Shown: positions 26,441-35,356 of the stretch, piece by piece | Layout of the letters: every line of letters starts with the position of its first letter | Numbering within the stretch: position 1 is the stretch's first letter | Assembly: GCF_000427405.1 (NCBI RefSeq) | Contig: NZ_ATXY01000005.1 | Location: forward strand, 1-64,000 | Direction: 5' to 3' | Source: Flectobacillus major DSM 103 | GTDB lineage: Bacteria; Bacteroidota; Bacteroidia; Cytophagales; Spirosomataceae | DNA length: 64,000 bases | Notes under the pieces: model-generated | The model's database searches: none | What the model was told of the DNA's origin: nothing | Seen by the model: only the letters and a program-made list of their open reading frames with translations | Position numbers and translations under genes: made by a program

Positions 26441-27910
26441 ATGGAAAATATCTTTAATCATAAAAATAGCTTTCGCCGTTCATTGCTTGTTTCGGTAAGC
26501 CTTCTTGGTTTGCTTTCAAGCTGTCGAGATAATATTCTGGACACAGTGCCTATCACAAGTATTTCGACAGAAGCGGCCTATAGTACGCCTGCCAAAATAC
26601 TGGCACAAGTCAACGGACTTTATTCTCAATTTGGTAGTCAAGCCTATTTTGGCGGTCGTCATATTATTTTTAATGAACAACGTGGCGACGAATTTAGCCA
26701 AAACGATGGTAATAACTCTACAGGTGCAAACGTCTGGAATCAGTCGATTACTTCATCGGGCGATTTTGTCAATGCCGTTTGGGGAGCAGCTTATACCACC
26801 ATCAACTCGGCCAATATTCTCATTGACAATTTGAGTACATCTACAGTTTTATCCGATGAATTACGCAAAAATTATATTGCCGAAGCTAAGTTTTTAAGAG
26901 CCTTTGCTTATTTCAGTTTGGTACAAACGTATGCAAAACCTTATCAACAAAATAGTGCTGCACCAGCGTTGCCATTGAGGCTAAAACCTGAAACATCGGG
27001 CGGAAACAATGACTTTGCTTTCAGCACAGTAGCCGAGGTTTATACCCAGATTTTGAAAGATTTGAACGAAGCAGAAATAGATTTACCTGTCACTTACGCA
27101 AGTTCCTTATTGGTAGCTTCAAGAGCTCATAAGGCAACCGCTATTGCCCTCAAAACAAGAGTGAATTTGGTAAAAGGCGACTATGCTGCCGTTGTCACTG
27201 AAGCCAAAAAAATAGTTTCTGATACGGCTCCATTTCAGTATGTATCAGGTACATTGACACATAAATTAGAGGCCAATATTGCTACTGTTTTTGGTGGGTC
27301 TTATGTCGGAAATGAACTTTTGCTTACTATTCCTTATATCAATGCCACCGAAGCTCCGGGCCTGCAAAGTGCCTTGGCTGCTAATTATTTAACGCCTGTT
27401 GTTTACCTTAATCCATCAGGAATTGTTGCCGACCCAGCTTTGGATGCGGCTACTTCAAACGATGCACGCAAAGGCTTAATTACTACCAATACCACAGGGC
27501 AGAAATTACTGAGAAAGTTCCCTAAAAATTCTGCTCCATTTAGCGACTATGTACCTATTATTCGCTACGCAGAAGTGTTGTTGAACTATGCAGAAGCGGC
27601 TGCTCAAAACAATGACTTGACTACTGCTACAGCCTTATTAAAGGCCGTTCGCAATCGCTCAGATGCTAATTATGTATTCTCGCAAGGGCTTGCATCAAAA
27701 GCTGAATTGGTAGAAACCATTCTCAATGAACGTAGAATAGAATTATTGGGCGAAGGTTTAAGAACCCCAGATTTATTGAGAAGAGTACAAAAGCTTCCTT
27801 CCAAAATAGGTAATGCAGGTGTTGCACCAGAGGTTTTACCAACAGCCAGCAACTATGTTTGGGCAATACCAAGTAATGAATTGGCTTATAATAAACTTGC
27901 TCCAAAATAA
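26441..27910 (+). CDS. SusD/RagB family lipoprotein 3
   Basis: The 489-residue product has a lipoprotein signal with lipobox LLSSC (Cys28). SusD motifs are KILAQVNGLYSQFGSQAYFG, KFLRAFAYFSLVQTYAKPY, VPIIRYAEVLLNYAEAAAQ and NERRIELLGEGLRTPDLLRR. It is a paralog of SusD2, with shared order HKATAIALKTRVNLVKGDYA against HKNTAIALKTRVYLNAGNYA. It would form the surface lid for SusC3. It lies in a tight run susC3-susD3-amidohydrolase-DoxX-like C with gaps of 18, 23 and 12 bases, clearly one operon. Confidence 0.93.
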   Translation: MENIFNHKNSFRRSLLVSVSLLGLLSSCRDNILDTVPITSISTEAAYSTPAKILAQVNGLYSQFGSQAYFGGRHIIFNEQRGDEFSQNDGNNSTGANVWNQSITSSGDFVNAVWGAAYTTINSANILIDNLSTSTVLSDELRKNYIAEAKFLRAFAYFSLVQTYAKPYQQNSAAPALPLRLKPETSGGNNDFAFSTVAEVYTQILKDLNEAEIDLPVTYASSLLVASRAHKATAIALKTRVNLVKGDYAAVVTEAKKIVSDTAPFQYVSGTLTHKLEANIATVFGGSYVGNELLLTIPYINATEAPGLQSALAANYLTPVVYLNPSGIVADPALDAATSNDARKGLITTNTTGQKLLRKFPKNSAPFSDYVPIIRYAEVLLNYAEAAAQNNDLTTATALLKAVRNRSDANYVFSQGLASKAELVETILNERRIELLGEGLRTPDLLRRVQKLPSKIGNAGVAPEVLPTASNYVWAIPSNELAYNKLAPK

Positions 27911-27933
27911 CATCGTATTCTATCTAATTTATC

Positions 27934-29643
27934 ATGAAAAAAACACTTTTGATATTATCATTACTTTGTGCAGAAACAACTGTTTTTGCACAAAGTAATA
28001 AGCAAGCCGATAAGATTTTTATCAATGGAAAAATCATTACGGTCGATGCCAAAAATACCATTGCTCAGGCTGTAGCCGTACAAAATGGCAAAATTTTGGC
28101 GGTTGGCAATAACAAACAAATCGAAAAGCTCAAAGGCAAAAATACCCAAATAGTAGATTTGGGAGGAAAAACGGTAACACCTGGGTTTATAGATGGGCAT
28201 AGCCATTTTATGAGCTTCGGAAGAGCCAATTTGGCCAACCTCAACCCACCTCCAGTCGGAAATATTCGTAAAATAGCTGATATAGTAGCAGAATTACAAA
28301 AATTTAAAGCTCAGAAAGGATTCAAAGATGGCGATTGGATTAGCGGTTTTGGCTACGATGTCGACCAGTTGGAGGAAAAACGCCACCCTCGCAAAGAGGA
28401 TTTCGACGCAGCTTTTCCCAATAACCCTGTAGTAATTACCCACGTGTCTGGACACATGTCGGTAGCTAATTCTGCTGCTTTAAAAGTAGCAGGTGTAACC
28501 GCCAATACGCCAGACCCCGAAGGAGGTATTATTGAACGCAAGGACAATTCAAATGAGCCTACGGGTTTATTCCAAGAAAGAGCCCAAGGGTTGGTACGGG
28601 TTAATCTGAGCGGAGCAAGCAAAGGAACATTGGACGAACGTTTGGCACAACTGAAAGAGCAACAGGCGTATTATGCCAGCTTTGGCGTAACTACAGCTCA
28701 GGATGGTAGTAGTAGCTTTGAGTCGTTGGAGCTACTTCGAGAAGCCTCAAAACGTGGTGAATTATTCATCGATATTGAATCATTACCAGCATATCCTATT
28801 GTAGATAAAGTATTAAACAACCCTGATTATGAGTATGGTGTATTAAAAAACCATTTTAAAATCAATGGTTTTAAGTTCTTTTCTGATGGATCGCCACAAG
28901 GTAAAACTGCATTTTTTGGCAAAGCGTATCTAACTAAAGTGCCGGGCTGTAACGATGCCATCTGTCGAGGGTTTCCTGTGGTTACACAAACCGAATTCAA
29001 TGAGGCTATTATTAAAGCTTTCAAAAACAATATCCAACCCTATGTACACTGTAATGGCGATGCTGCTATTGACATGTATATCACAGCCGTTGAAAATGCC
29101 AATAAACTACTGGAAGCCAGTAGTTTAAATCGTCGCCCTGTGGTAATTCACTCACAGTTTGTTCGCCCAGACCAACTGGATAAATACAAAGAATTAGGTT
29201 TTTTACCATCATTATTTAGTAATCACGCTTTCTTTTGGGGCGATGTTCACGAAACAAACTTGGGTTACGAGCGTGCCAAGTTTTTAAGTCCTTTAAAATC
29301 TTCAATCAAAAAAGGGATTATCGCTACCAACCATACCGACTTTGGGGTAACACCAATCAATCAATTGTTTTTATTGTGGACATCGGTAGAACGCAAATCT
29401 CGTTCGGGCAAAGTGATTGGCCCCGAAGAACGCCTAACACCTTTGGAAGGACTTAAAGCTATTACTATCAACGGTGCTTATGAGTACTTTGAAGAAAAAA
29501 CAAAGGGTTCTATCGAAAATGGTAAACTGGCTGATTTGGTAATACTCTCCGACGATATTCTCACGATTGAACCTTCAAAAATCAAAGAAGTAGAAGTATT
29601 AGAGACTATCAAAGAAGGAAAAACAGTGTATAAAAAGCTCTAA
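27934..29643 (+). CDS. Exported metal-dependent amidohydrolase (YtcJ/AepA-like)
   Basis: This 569-residue enzyme has a signal peptide (1-20, VFAQ), then the amidohydrolase-3 layout: beta-rich NGKIITVDAKNTIAQAVAV, VTPGFIDGHSHFMSFGRANL with the metal pair H89 and H91, later VIHSQFVRPDQLDKY and ATNHTDFGVTPINQ, and ITINGAYEYFEEKTKGSIE near the end. The family hydrolyses amide or carbamate-type C-N bonds; natural substrates are mostly unknown. Export to the periplasm and position directly after susD3 suggest that it processes what SusC3 imports, perhaps an N-acyl or amide compound. Four further genes on the same strand include an SsuD-like enzyme, which makes an amide-linked organosulfur ligand one possibility. 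That is an inference. Confidence 0.88.
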   Translation: MKKTLLILSLLCAETTVFAQSNKQADKIFINGKIITVDAKNTIAQAVAVQNGKILAVGNNKQIEKLKGKNTQIVDLGGKTVTPGFIDGHSHFMSFGRANLANLNPPPVGNIRKIADIVAELQKFKAQKGFKDGDWISGFGYDVDQLEEKRHPRKEDFDAAFPNNPVVITHVSGHMSVANSAALKVAGVTANTPDPEGGIIERKDNSNEPTGLFQERAQGLVRVNLSGASKGTLDERLAQLKEQQAYYASFGVTTAQDGSSSFESLELLREASKRGELFIDIESLPAYPIVDKVLNNPDYEYGVLKNHFKINGFKFFSDGSPQGKTAFFGKAYLTKVPGCNDAICRGFPVVTQTEFNEAIIKAFKNNIQPYVHCNGDAAIDMYITAVENANKLLEASSLNRRPVVIHSQFVRPDQLDKYKELGFLPSLFSNHAFFWGDVHETNLGYERAKFLSPLKSSIKKGIIATNHTDFGVTPINQLFLLWTSVERKSRSGKVIGPEERLTPLEGLKAITINGAYEYFEEKTKGSIENGKLADLVILSDDILTIEPSKIKEVEVLETIKEGKTVYKKL

Positions 29644-29655
29644 ATAGCATTAAAA

Positions 29656-30987
29656 ATGTCGAACGAATCTGTTCATATACCAGAAAATAGGATACGTTTA
29701 CAACGTATCCTACTAAGGGGGGGCTCTTTATTTGCATTGATTACCACAGTCCCTTTTTTACCCGATTTTTACCTGAGAGATTATAGCGAAAGTTTCCAAA
29801 CTAAATCGCATCCGTTCAGGATTATAGATGTAGTTAGCCAAAATAGTCCTTGGTTTTTCAATAATGCTGGCGGTAAAAACTACCTTGGTTGGTTAATTAC
29901 GCTATTGGTAAGTTTGGTTATTGGCTTCATTTGGAACGTATTAGACAAAAAGAACCGAAATGACAGTACGCTATCTTATTGGTTTTATGTGATAGTACGT
30001 TATGGGTTGGCTTTGCGGATGTCGTGGTTTGCTATTGCCAAAGTATTTCCTGTACAAATGCCTTTCCCAACCATTAGCCAACTCAATACCAATTTGGGAG
30101 AGTTTACACCTGGAAAGCTCTATTGGCTTACCACGGGCGTATCGCCCTTATTTGAGGTGTTTGCAGGAGTGTTTGAGCTAATCGCAACGGTATTGATTCT
30201 TTTTAGAAGAACTACCACGCTTGGGGCATTGATGATGGTGGCAATTTTAGTACCAATCTGGTTTGTCAATATTGGTTACGATGCTGGCGTAGAACTCACC
30301 AGTTTGCATATTCTTACTTTTGCCCTCATCTTGTTGGCAAAAGATGTAACCCATTTTTGGGATTTGCTGATTTTGCATAAGCCTTCGGTGATTCCTACTT
30401 TTTCGGCACCCACCTTTTCGGCAAAGTGGTTGACATCAACTCGTATCGTTCTAAAGTCGGCTTTTATTTTGGTTTTCTTGGTTTATCGTGGCGTTGAATA
30501 TGGCAAAGTGTATGCAGCAGAAAAAACCTTCAAACTACCGTTAACCGATGGTATTGAAGAGTTTAAGGGCTTGTATGATGTAGCAGAATTTAAGGTAAAT
30601 AATCAGCTTATTCCTTACAGTCCTATCGACACTACTCGTTGGCAAAATGTGGTTTTTGAAAAATTCAATACATTCAGTATCAAAGTAGCCAGCGAAACCA
30701 ACCTGAATACCGACAATAAAGTAAGAACAACCGAATATTACGGAAACGTTGGACGCTTGTATTATGGCTATGAAGCCGATACCGTAAAACATACCCTTTT
30801 GCTCAAAAACCGAGCTGATACTACCCGAAAAATTCGGCTGAATTATGAACATCCAAATGCCCAAACTTTTGTATTAAAAGGTGTACTCGAAAATAAGGAT
30901 TCTGTGTATGTGGTTCTCAAAAAAATCGAAAAGAAGTATCCATTAGTAGAGAAAAAAGTAAGTTTTTTCGGTAAAATAGATAGGTAA
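29656..30987 (+). CDS. DoxX-like integral membrane protein with C-terminal beta domain (paralog C)
   Basis: Third member (443 residues) of the family at 9530-12565. The membrane core reads LSYWFYVIVRYGLALRMSWF and FAGVFELIATVLILFRRTTT with the intramembrane Glu, and the C-terminal domain has YDVAEFKVNNQLIPYSPIDT, RWQNVVFEKFNT and LENKDSVYVVLKKIEKKY. Here the DoxX-like G-x-x-K helix is altered (LALRMSWFAIAKVFP), so any cofactor or quinone site may differ from paralogs A and B. It begins 12 bases after the amidohydrolase and closes the susCD3 operon. The recurrence of this protein behind two separate SusC/SusD pairs, but not behind pairs 2 or 4, argues for a functional link to the imported ligand. 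Activity unknown. Confidence 0.68.
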   Translation: MSNESVHIPENRIRLQRILLRGGSLFALITTVPFLPDFYLRDYSESFQTKSHPFRIIDVVSQNSPWFFNNAGGKNYLGWLITLLVSLVIGFIWNVLDKKNRNDSTLSYWFYVIVRYGLALRMSWFAIAKVFPVQMPFPTISQLNTNLGEFTPGKLYWLTTGVSPLFEVFAGVFELIATVLILFRRTTTLGALMMVAILVPIWFVNIGYDAGVELTSLHILTFALILLAKDVTHFWDLLILHKPSVIPTFSAPTFSAKWLTSTRIVLKSAFILVFLVYRGVEYGKVYAAEKTFKLPLTDGIEEFKGLYDVAEFKVNNQLIPYSPIDTTRWQNVVFEKFNTFSIKVASETNLNTDNKVRTTEYYGNVGRLYYGYEADTVKHTLLLKNRADTTRKIRLNYEHPNAQTFVLKGVLENKDSVYVVLKKIEKKYPLVEKKVSFFGKIDR

Positions 30988-31065
30988 TCAAGCAAATTTA
31001 ATTTTGATTAAACTTAATCATAAGTTACTGAAAATCAAAATACTAATTCGCAATTGACAATTAGA

Positions 31066-31222
31066 ACTGTACGAAGGATTAGTTTTATCTTTCAAATAAA
31101 ATTGCAGTAGTGGCAACCCTTGCGGTTGCCATGTTGAGTGTGGCAACTGCAAGAGTTGCCGCTACACCAAAAAATGCGAATAATAAGAACGCTTTTGAAC
31201 AAAAGAAAATCCTTCGTACAGT
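31066..31222. mobile_element. MITE-like element with 15-bp terminal inverted repeats enclosing a REP copy
   Basis: ACTGTACGAAGGATT at 31066-31080 is exactly complemented at 31208-31222. Inside lies a third copy of the GTAG...GGCAACCCTTGCGG inverted repeat (31107-31165). The 157-base unit has no coding capacity and fills the gap between the DoxX-like C gene and the SsuD-like gene. No target duplication is obvious at the edges, so it could also be a large hairpin terminator. Confidence 0.5.
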
Positions 31223-31258
31223 AATAATTTACAACTTTGTATTGACACTTAATAATAA

Positions 31259-32422
31259 ATGACTATTAAACGCATCAAAACAGCCGACATCCGAACCACC
31301 CAGCGTGTCGCTGAAATATCATGGTTCAATGATATTATTGGTGGTGATACCGAATATTTAGGTATTTTAGATAATACTCGTAGAAGTAATTTTGAGCATT
31401 GTCGTGACATTACCCTCGAAGCCGAAAAGCTCGGCTTTAGCAACATTTTATACCCAACGGCCTATACCGTTGGGCAAGATGTTTGGACAATCACTTCGGC
31501 ACTTGCCCCTTTAACAGAGAAAATAACGTTTTTGGCGGCAGTCAGAACAGGCGAGGTGCATCCACCAATGTTGGCAAGAGCGATTGCTTCGCTCGACCAC
31601 GCTTTAAAAGGTCGATTGATTCTTAATATTATCAATTCCGACTTGCCGGGTACTCGTGAAAACCCAGATTTTCGTTATCAGCGATGTACCGAAGTGATTG
31701 AAATTTTGAAACAAGGCTGGACACAAGACCGAATCCAACATAGAGGCGAAATTTATCAATTCGATATGCCTTCCGACCCCGTAAAACCCTACCAAAACGG
31801 TGGCCCGCTTTTATATTTTGGCGGAACGTCCGACGGTTCACGAGAGGTTTGTGCCAAACATTGCGATGTGTTTTTGATGTGGCCAGAATCGGAAGAAGCC
31901 ATGTACGCAACCATGCAAGACATGACCGCCAGAGCAGCAAAATATGGAAGAAAAATTGATTTTGGACTAAGAATACACGTAGTAGCCAGAGAAACGCAAG
32001 CAGAAGCAAGGGCTTATGCCAAAAAACTTATTTCAAAATTTGATGAAAAACGAGCAGCCGAAATCAGAGCAAGAGGCGAAGATTCACGCTCTTTGGGTGT
32101 GATTCGTCAAGATGAATTTAGAAAAACCTCGGATGATGAAGGCTATGCAGAAGAAATTCTCTGGACTACCATCGGCAAAGTATTTTCTGGTTGTGGAAGT
32201 GGATTGGTTGGTAGTGCCGACCAAATCGTAGCCAAGCTTAATCGCTATATGGATATGGGTTTTCGAGCTTTTGTCTTTTCGGGTTTTCCCTTGATTGAAG
32301 AAGCGAACTATTTTGCCAAATTGGTATTACCGCATTTACCCAATGTTTCGATGCCAAGATTGAATAATCGAATTCCTGAAGAAACACCTGTAACACCCCT
32401 AACAACAGCCGAATTGGTGTAA
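31259..32422 (+). CDS. LLM-class flavin monooxygenase, alkanesulfonate monooxygenase (SsuD)-like
   Basis: This 387-residue protein has the luciferase-like TIM-barrel of the SsuD group: ISWFNDIIGGDTEYLG at the N-terminus, EKLGFSNILYPTAYTVGQDVW, PLTEKITFLAAVRTGEVHPP, GRLILNIINSDLPGTRENPD, FGLRIHVVARETQAEARAYA, and GSGLVGSADQIVAKLNRYMD followed by FVFSGFPLIEEA. SsuD uses FMNH2 and O2 to cleave alkanesulfonates to an aldehyde plus sulfite in the cytoplasm. No flavin reductase (SsuE) and no SsuABC transporter are present in the window, so a reductase elsewhere and an unusual import route would be required. No signal peptide. It is preceded by a MITE-like element and followed by an APC permease on the same strand. 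Substrate could also be another LLM substrate such as a sulfone or dimethyl sulfide-type compound. Confidence 0.85.
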   Translation: MTIKRIKTADIRTTQRVAEISWFNDIIGGDTEYLGILDNTRRSNFEHCRDITLEAEKLGFSNILYPTAYTVGQDVWTITSALAPLTEKITFLAAVRTGEVHPPMLARAIASLDHALKGRLILNIINSDLPGTRENPDFRYQRCTEVIEILKQGWTQDRIQHRGEIYQFDMPSDPVKPYQNGGPLLYFGGTSDGSREVCAKHCDVFLMWPESEEAMYATMQDMTARAAKYGRKIDFGLRIHVVARETQAEARAYAKKLISKFDEKRAAEIRARGEDSRSLGVIRQDEFRKTSDDEGYAEEILWTTIGKVFSGCGSGLVGSADQIVAKLNRYMDMGFRAFVFSGFPLIEEANYFAKLVLPHLPNVSMPRLNNRIPEETPVTPLTTAELV

Positions 32423-32536
32423 TAATGACCATTTCAATTCATTGAAATACAATATATTACCTTACAAAGGTATATCCAAAACCAATTACGAGACAGCTCA
32501 AAAAGGGATATATTTTAGGACAAAAACACATTAAGA

Positions 32537-33955
32537 ATGTCTGAACACGAACAACCGACAGAGTTTAAAAGAGAATTAGGGTTAATTGATGCCGCTTTGC
32601 TTGCTGCAAGCGGCATGATTGGCTCAGGAATATTTATTGTTAGTGCCGATGTTGCCCGCAATGTTGGTTCGGCAGGCTGGCTCATTGTGGTGTGGGTAAT
32701 TGGTGGTTTTATGACCCTAACTGCTGCCGTAAGTTACGGCGAACTCAGCGGAATGTATCCTAAAGCTGGCGGACAATACGTTTACCTCAAAGAAGCTTAT
32801 GGAAGTTTGGTAGCTTTTGTCTATGGTTGGAGCCTTTTTACAGTTATCCAAACAGGCACTATTGCAGCCGTTTGCGTGTCATTTTTTAAGTTTTTGGCTT
32901 ACTTTTTCCCAATTTTCAGCGAAGATTTAGTGGCATTTAGCATCGGCGACTCCTTCAAGGTATCCCCAGCACAATTATCGTCGATAGTACTACTTTTTAT
33001 TTTGACATATCTTAATACACAAGGCGTTAAATTAGGAAAAATCGTTCAGAATATCTTCACAAGTACCAAACTCCTTAGTTTATTAGGACTAATACTTTTT
33101 GGATTTATTTACCTCAAACCCGAAATCTGGCAAGCCAACTGGACTAATCCTTTTCATTTACAAAAATTGACTAAAACAGGCGAATTTATACAATATGCCG
33201 ATACACCAGCACTTGGGGGAGCTATTGCTTCGGCTTTGGTAGGCACAGTTATTAGCTACGACGCATGGAATAATGTCACTTTTGTAGCTGGCGAAATCAA
33301 AAATCCCAAACGAAATATTGGCCTTAGTTTACTACTCGGCACAGCCGTTGTAACATTTATTTATGTTGCCCTCAATATCATGTTTACGGCCGTTTTGCCT
33401 ATCGAAGCACTCGGCACTCCCGAAAAAGACCGTGTAGGTATTGTAGCAGCACAGGCAATTTTTGGAGCAAACGGCACAGCCGTCATAGCCATATTGATTC
33501 TAATCGCTTCTTTTGGTTGTGCCAATGGAATGATTTTGGCGGGTGCAAGGGTTTATTATAGTATGGCCAAAGATGGTCTATTTTTCAAAAAAACAGGCAA
33601 CTTAAACAAAAATTCTGTACCCGAATATGCCCTTTGGTTTCAGTTTGTAGTGGCAGTTATATTAAGTTTGAGCGGTCGTTATGGCGATTTGTTAGATATG
33701 ATTTCATTTGTTGTCGTTATATTTTATGTATTAACTATTGCGGCTATCTATATTCTAAGAATCAAACAGCCCAATCAGGAACGCCCTTATAAAGCATTTG
33801 GCTATCCTTTTCTTCCTGCCATCTACATTATCATGGGTTTGGCATTTTGTGTATTGTTGATTATTTACAAACCTACTTACACTTGGCCAGGGCTAATCAT
33901 CGCAGGCTTAGGTATTCCAGTGTATTTCTTAACCAAGAATATCAATAAAGTATAG
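32537..33955 (+). CDS. APC superfamily amino acid permease
   Basis: The 472-residue protein has about 12 membrane segments and the APC signatures GLIDAALLAASGMIGSGIFI (TM1, unwound glycine helix GSGIF), YGELSGMYPKAGGQYVYLKE (TM2-3 loop) and AWNNVTFVAGEIKNPKRNIG (TM6-loop). It would carry amino acids or analogues across the inner membrane. It begins 115 bases after the SsuD-like gene, with a weak -7-like TATATTTTAG at about 32505, and is closed by a strong terminator at 33975-34019. If co-expressed with the SsuD-like enzyme it might import an amino acid-like sulfonate such as taurine or cysteate, but nothing in the sequence fixes the substrate. Confidence 0.9.
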   Translation: MSEHEQPTEFKRELGLIDAALLAASGMIGSGIFIVSADVARNVGSAGWLIVVWVIGGFMTLTAAVSYGELSGMYPKAGGQYVYLKEAYGSLVAFVYGWSLFTVIQTGTIAAVCVSFFKFLAYFFPIFSEDLVAFSIGDSFKVSPAQLSSIVLLFILTYLNTQGVKLGKIVQNIFTSTKLLSLLGLILFGFIYLKPEIWQANWTNPFHLQKLTKTGEFIQYADTPALGGAIASALVGTVISYDAWNNVTFVAGEIKNPKRNIGLSLLLGTAVVTFIYVALNIMFTAVLPIEALGTPEKDRVGIVAAQAIFGANGTAVIAILILIASFGCANGMILAGARVYYSMAKDGLFFKKTGNLNKNSVPEYALWFQFVVAVILSLSGRYGDLLDMISFVVVIFYVLTIAAIYILRIKQPNQERPYKAFGYPFLPAIYIIMGLAFCVLLIIYKPTYTWPGLIIAGLGIPVYFLTKNINKV

Positions 33956-33974
33956 TAATCAAAAGCATTGTACT

Positions 33975-34019
33975 TTTCATAAAAACGGCAATAAATTACC
34001 TATTTCCGTTTTTATGAAA
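33975..34019 (+). terminator. Terminator hairpin after the APC permease
   Basis: TTTCATAAAAACGG (33975-33988) and CCGTTTTTATGAAA (34006-34019) form a perfect 14-bp stem, 19 bases after the stop codon. The 17-base loop is long and the T run is inside the stem, but position and stability support a terminator role. Confidence 0.65.
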
Positions 34020-34310
34020 TATTTAGCATATAAAATTTATAGATTATATAGATTTAAAATCTATTTTTGCAATTCCAAATCATTCTCAAACTTATGCTTG
34101 AATAAGTCCTTGAGATAAAACAACGATTATACAGTTAAGCAAAAAGAAGTATTTAAAGGCAGCAAGTCATGAAACCTTATCATTTCAATGATTCCTTTTT
34201 AAGCCTAAATCACTAAATATTAGACCATTAAAACTAATAATTCATTGCTATTGTGTAAAATATTTGTTCAACAGAACAATACAGACTATTCATCCACATA
34301 TTAAAACACT
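34020..34310 (+). promoter_or_regulatory. Promoter and leader of the cyanophycinase-like/SoxCD genes
   Basis: A -7 box TATTTTTG lies at 34062-34069; no clear -33 element. It predicts a leader of about 240 bases. A 15-codon frame beginning ATG at 34168 lies inside the leader but has no supporting feature. Otherwise I see no gene. Confidence 0.35.
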
Positions 34311-35213
34311 ATGAAAAAGAAACATCTCTTCCTTACTTTTTTTACCTTATTAAGTATTCACTTAGCCTTGGGCCAAATACCAATTAAAGTCAATGAAAAG
34401 TCACCAACCCGTCATGGGCCCGAAAAAGGCACATTGATTATTATAGGTGGCGGAACGGTTACACCCGAAATATGGAACAAGTTTGTAGAATTAGCTGGCG
34501 GAAAAGAAAAGGCTAAATTGGTAGTAGTAACAGCCGCAGCTGGCGATTCGGCAGCATTAAGTCTATCGGCAGTAGAGTCATTAAAGAAAAATACTGGAGT
34601 AACCAAGGTAACTTTATTACATACCAAAAACCTAAAAGAAGCCAATAGCGAAGCATTTATAGCTCCACTTCGTGAAGCTACTGGCGTATATTTTATCGGA
34701 GGTCGCCAATGGCGAATTGCTGATTCGTACTTGAACACCCTTACTCATCAAGCTTTTCAGGAGGTGCTAGAACGAGGGGGAGTTATTGCAGGGTCGTCGG
34801 CAGGAGCAAGTATTCAAGGGTCATTTCTTTGGCGTGGCGATACAAAAGGCCCTCATATTCTGGTAGGAGACCATACTCAGGGCTTGGGCTTCTTAAAAAA
34901 TTCGGCAATCGACCAGCATCTGCTTCGCCGAAATCGTCAATTTGATTTGGTAGATTTTATCAAACACTCTCCAGAATTAATTGGTATTGGCTTAGATGAA
35001 TCGACCGCAGTAATTGTTCAGAAAGATATTCTGGAAGTTCTGGGTAAATCATACGTAGCCATTTATGACTATAATACCATTATTGGCAATGGAGAAAAAC
35101 ATACCGTAAACCAACAGGAAGTAAATACCGCCTCAAATGGTTCGTTCTTTTTTTTGAGCAATGGCCAAAAGTACGATTTACAAAACCGAAAAGTAATAAA
35201 AACCAATGAGTGA
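34311..35213 (+). CDS. Exported cyanophycinase-like serine hydrolase (peptidase S51)
   Basis: The 300-residue protein has a signal peptide (1-21, ALGQ) and the S51 cyanophycinase layout: GTLIIIGGGTVTPEIWNKF, VYFIGGRQWR (129-135), the nucleophile elbow GVIAGSSAGAS with Ser163, DQHLLRRNRQFDLVDF and GIGLDESTAVIV. Cyanophycinases cleave beta-Asp-Arg dipeptides from cyanophycin; in bacteria that do not make the polymer the exported forms probably act on isoaspartyl peptides or related compounds. It starts a plus-strand group that continues with the cytochrome c and SoxC-like genes, but the 143-base gap leaves operon membership open. There is no cyanophycin synthetase in the window. Confidence 0.87.
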   Translation: MKKKHLFLTFFTLLSIHLALGQIPIKVNEKSPTRHGPEKGTLIIIGGGTVTPEIWNKFVELAGGKEKAKLVVVTAAAGDSAALSLSAVESLKKNTGVTKVTLLHTKNLKEANSEAFIAPLREATGVYFIGGRQWRIADSYLNTLTHQAFQEVLERGGVIAGSSAGASIQGSFLWRGDTKGPHILVGDHTQGLGFLKNSAIDQHLLRRNRQFDLVDFIKHSPELIGIGLDESTAVIVQKDILEVLGKSYVAIYDYNTIIGNGEKHTVNQQEVNTASNGSFFFLSNGQKYDLQNRKVIKTNE

Positions 35214-35356
35214 GCTGTGAAGTAGTGAATGAAATTTTGGTTCCTCAAATATTTACTTGAACTAATAGCCCAATACAAAAGTTTTTGGTAGCAATCTATA
35301 AACAAGAACACTCCATTAACCCACAACTCACTAAATCACTCAATTATTAGACAAAA

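Noticed and set aside
5035-30987. Classical polysaccharide utilisation loci
   Set aside because: Four SusC/SusD pairs are present, but no glycoside hydrolase, polysaccharide lyase, carbohydrate esterase, HTCS or SusR-type regulator is visible, so a glycan target is not supported.
34168-34215. Fifteen-codon frame in the leader of the cyanophycinase-like gene
   Set aside because: It lacks attenuator-type codon bias or a coupled hairpin; too little evidence to call a leader peptide.
34311-35213. Cyanophycin degradation pathway
   Set aside because: Only a cyanophycinase-like enzyme is present; there is no synthetase or isoaspartyl dipeptidase nearby, and the protein is exported.
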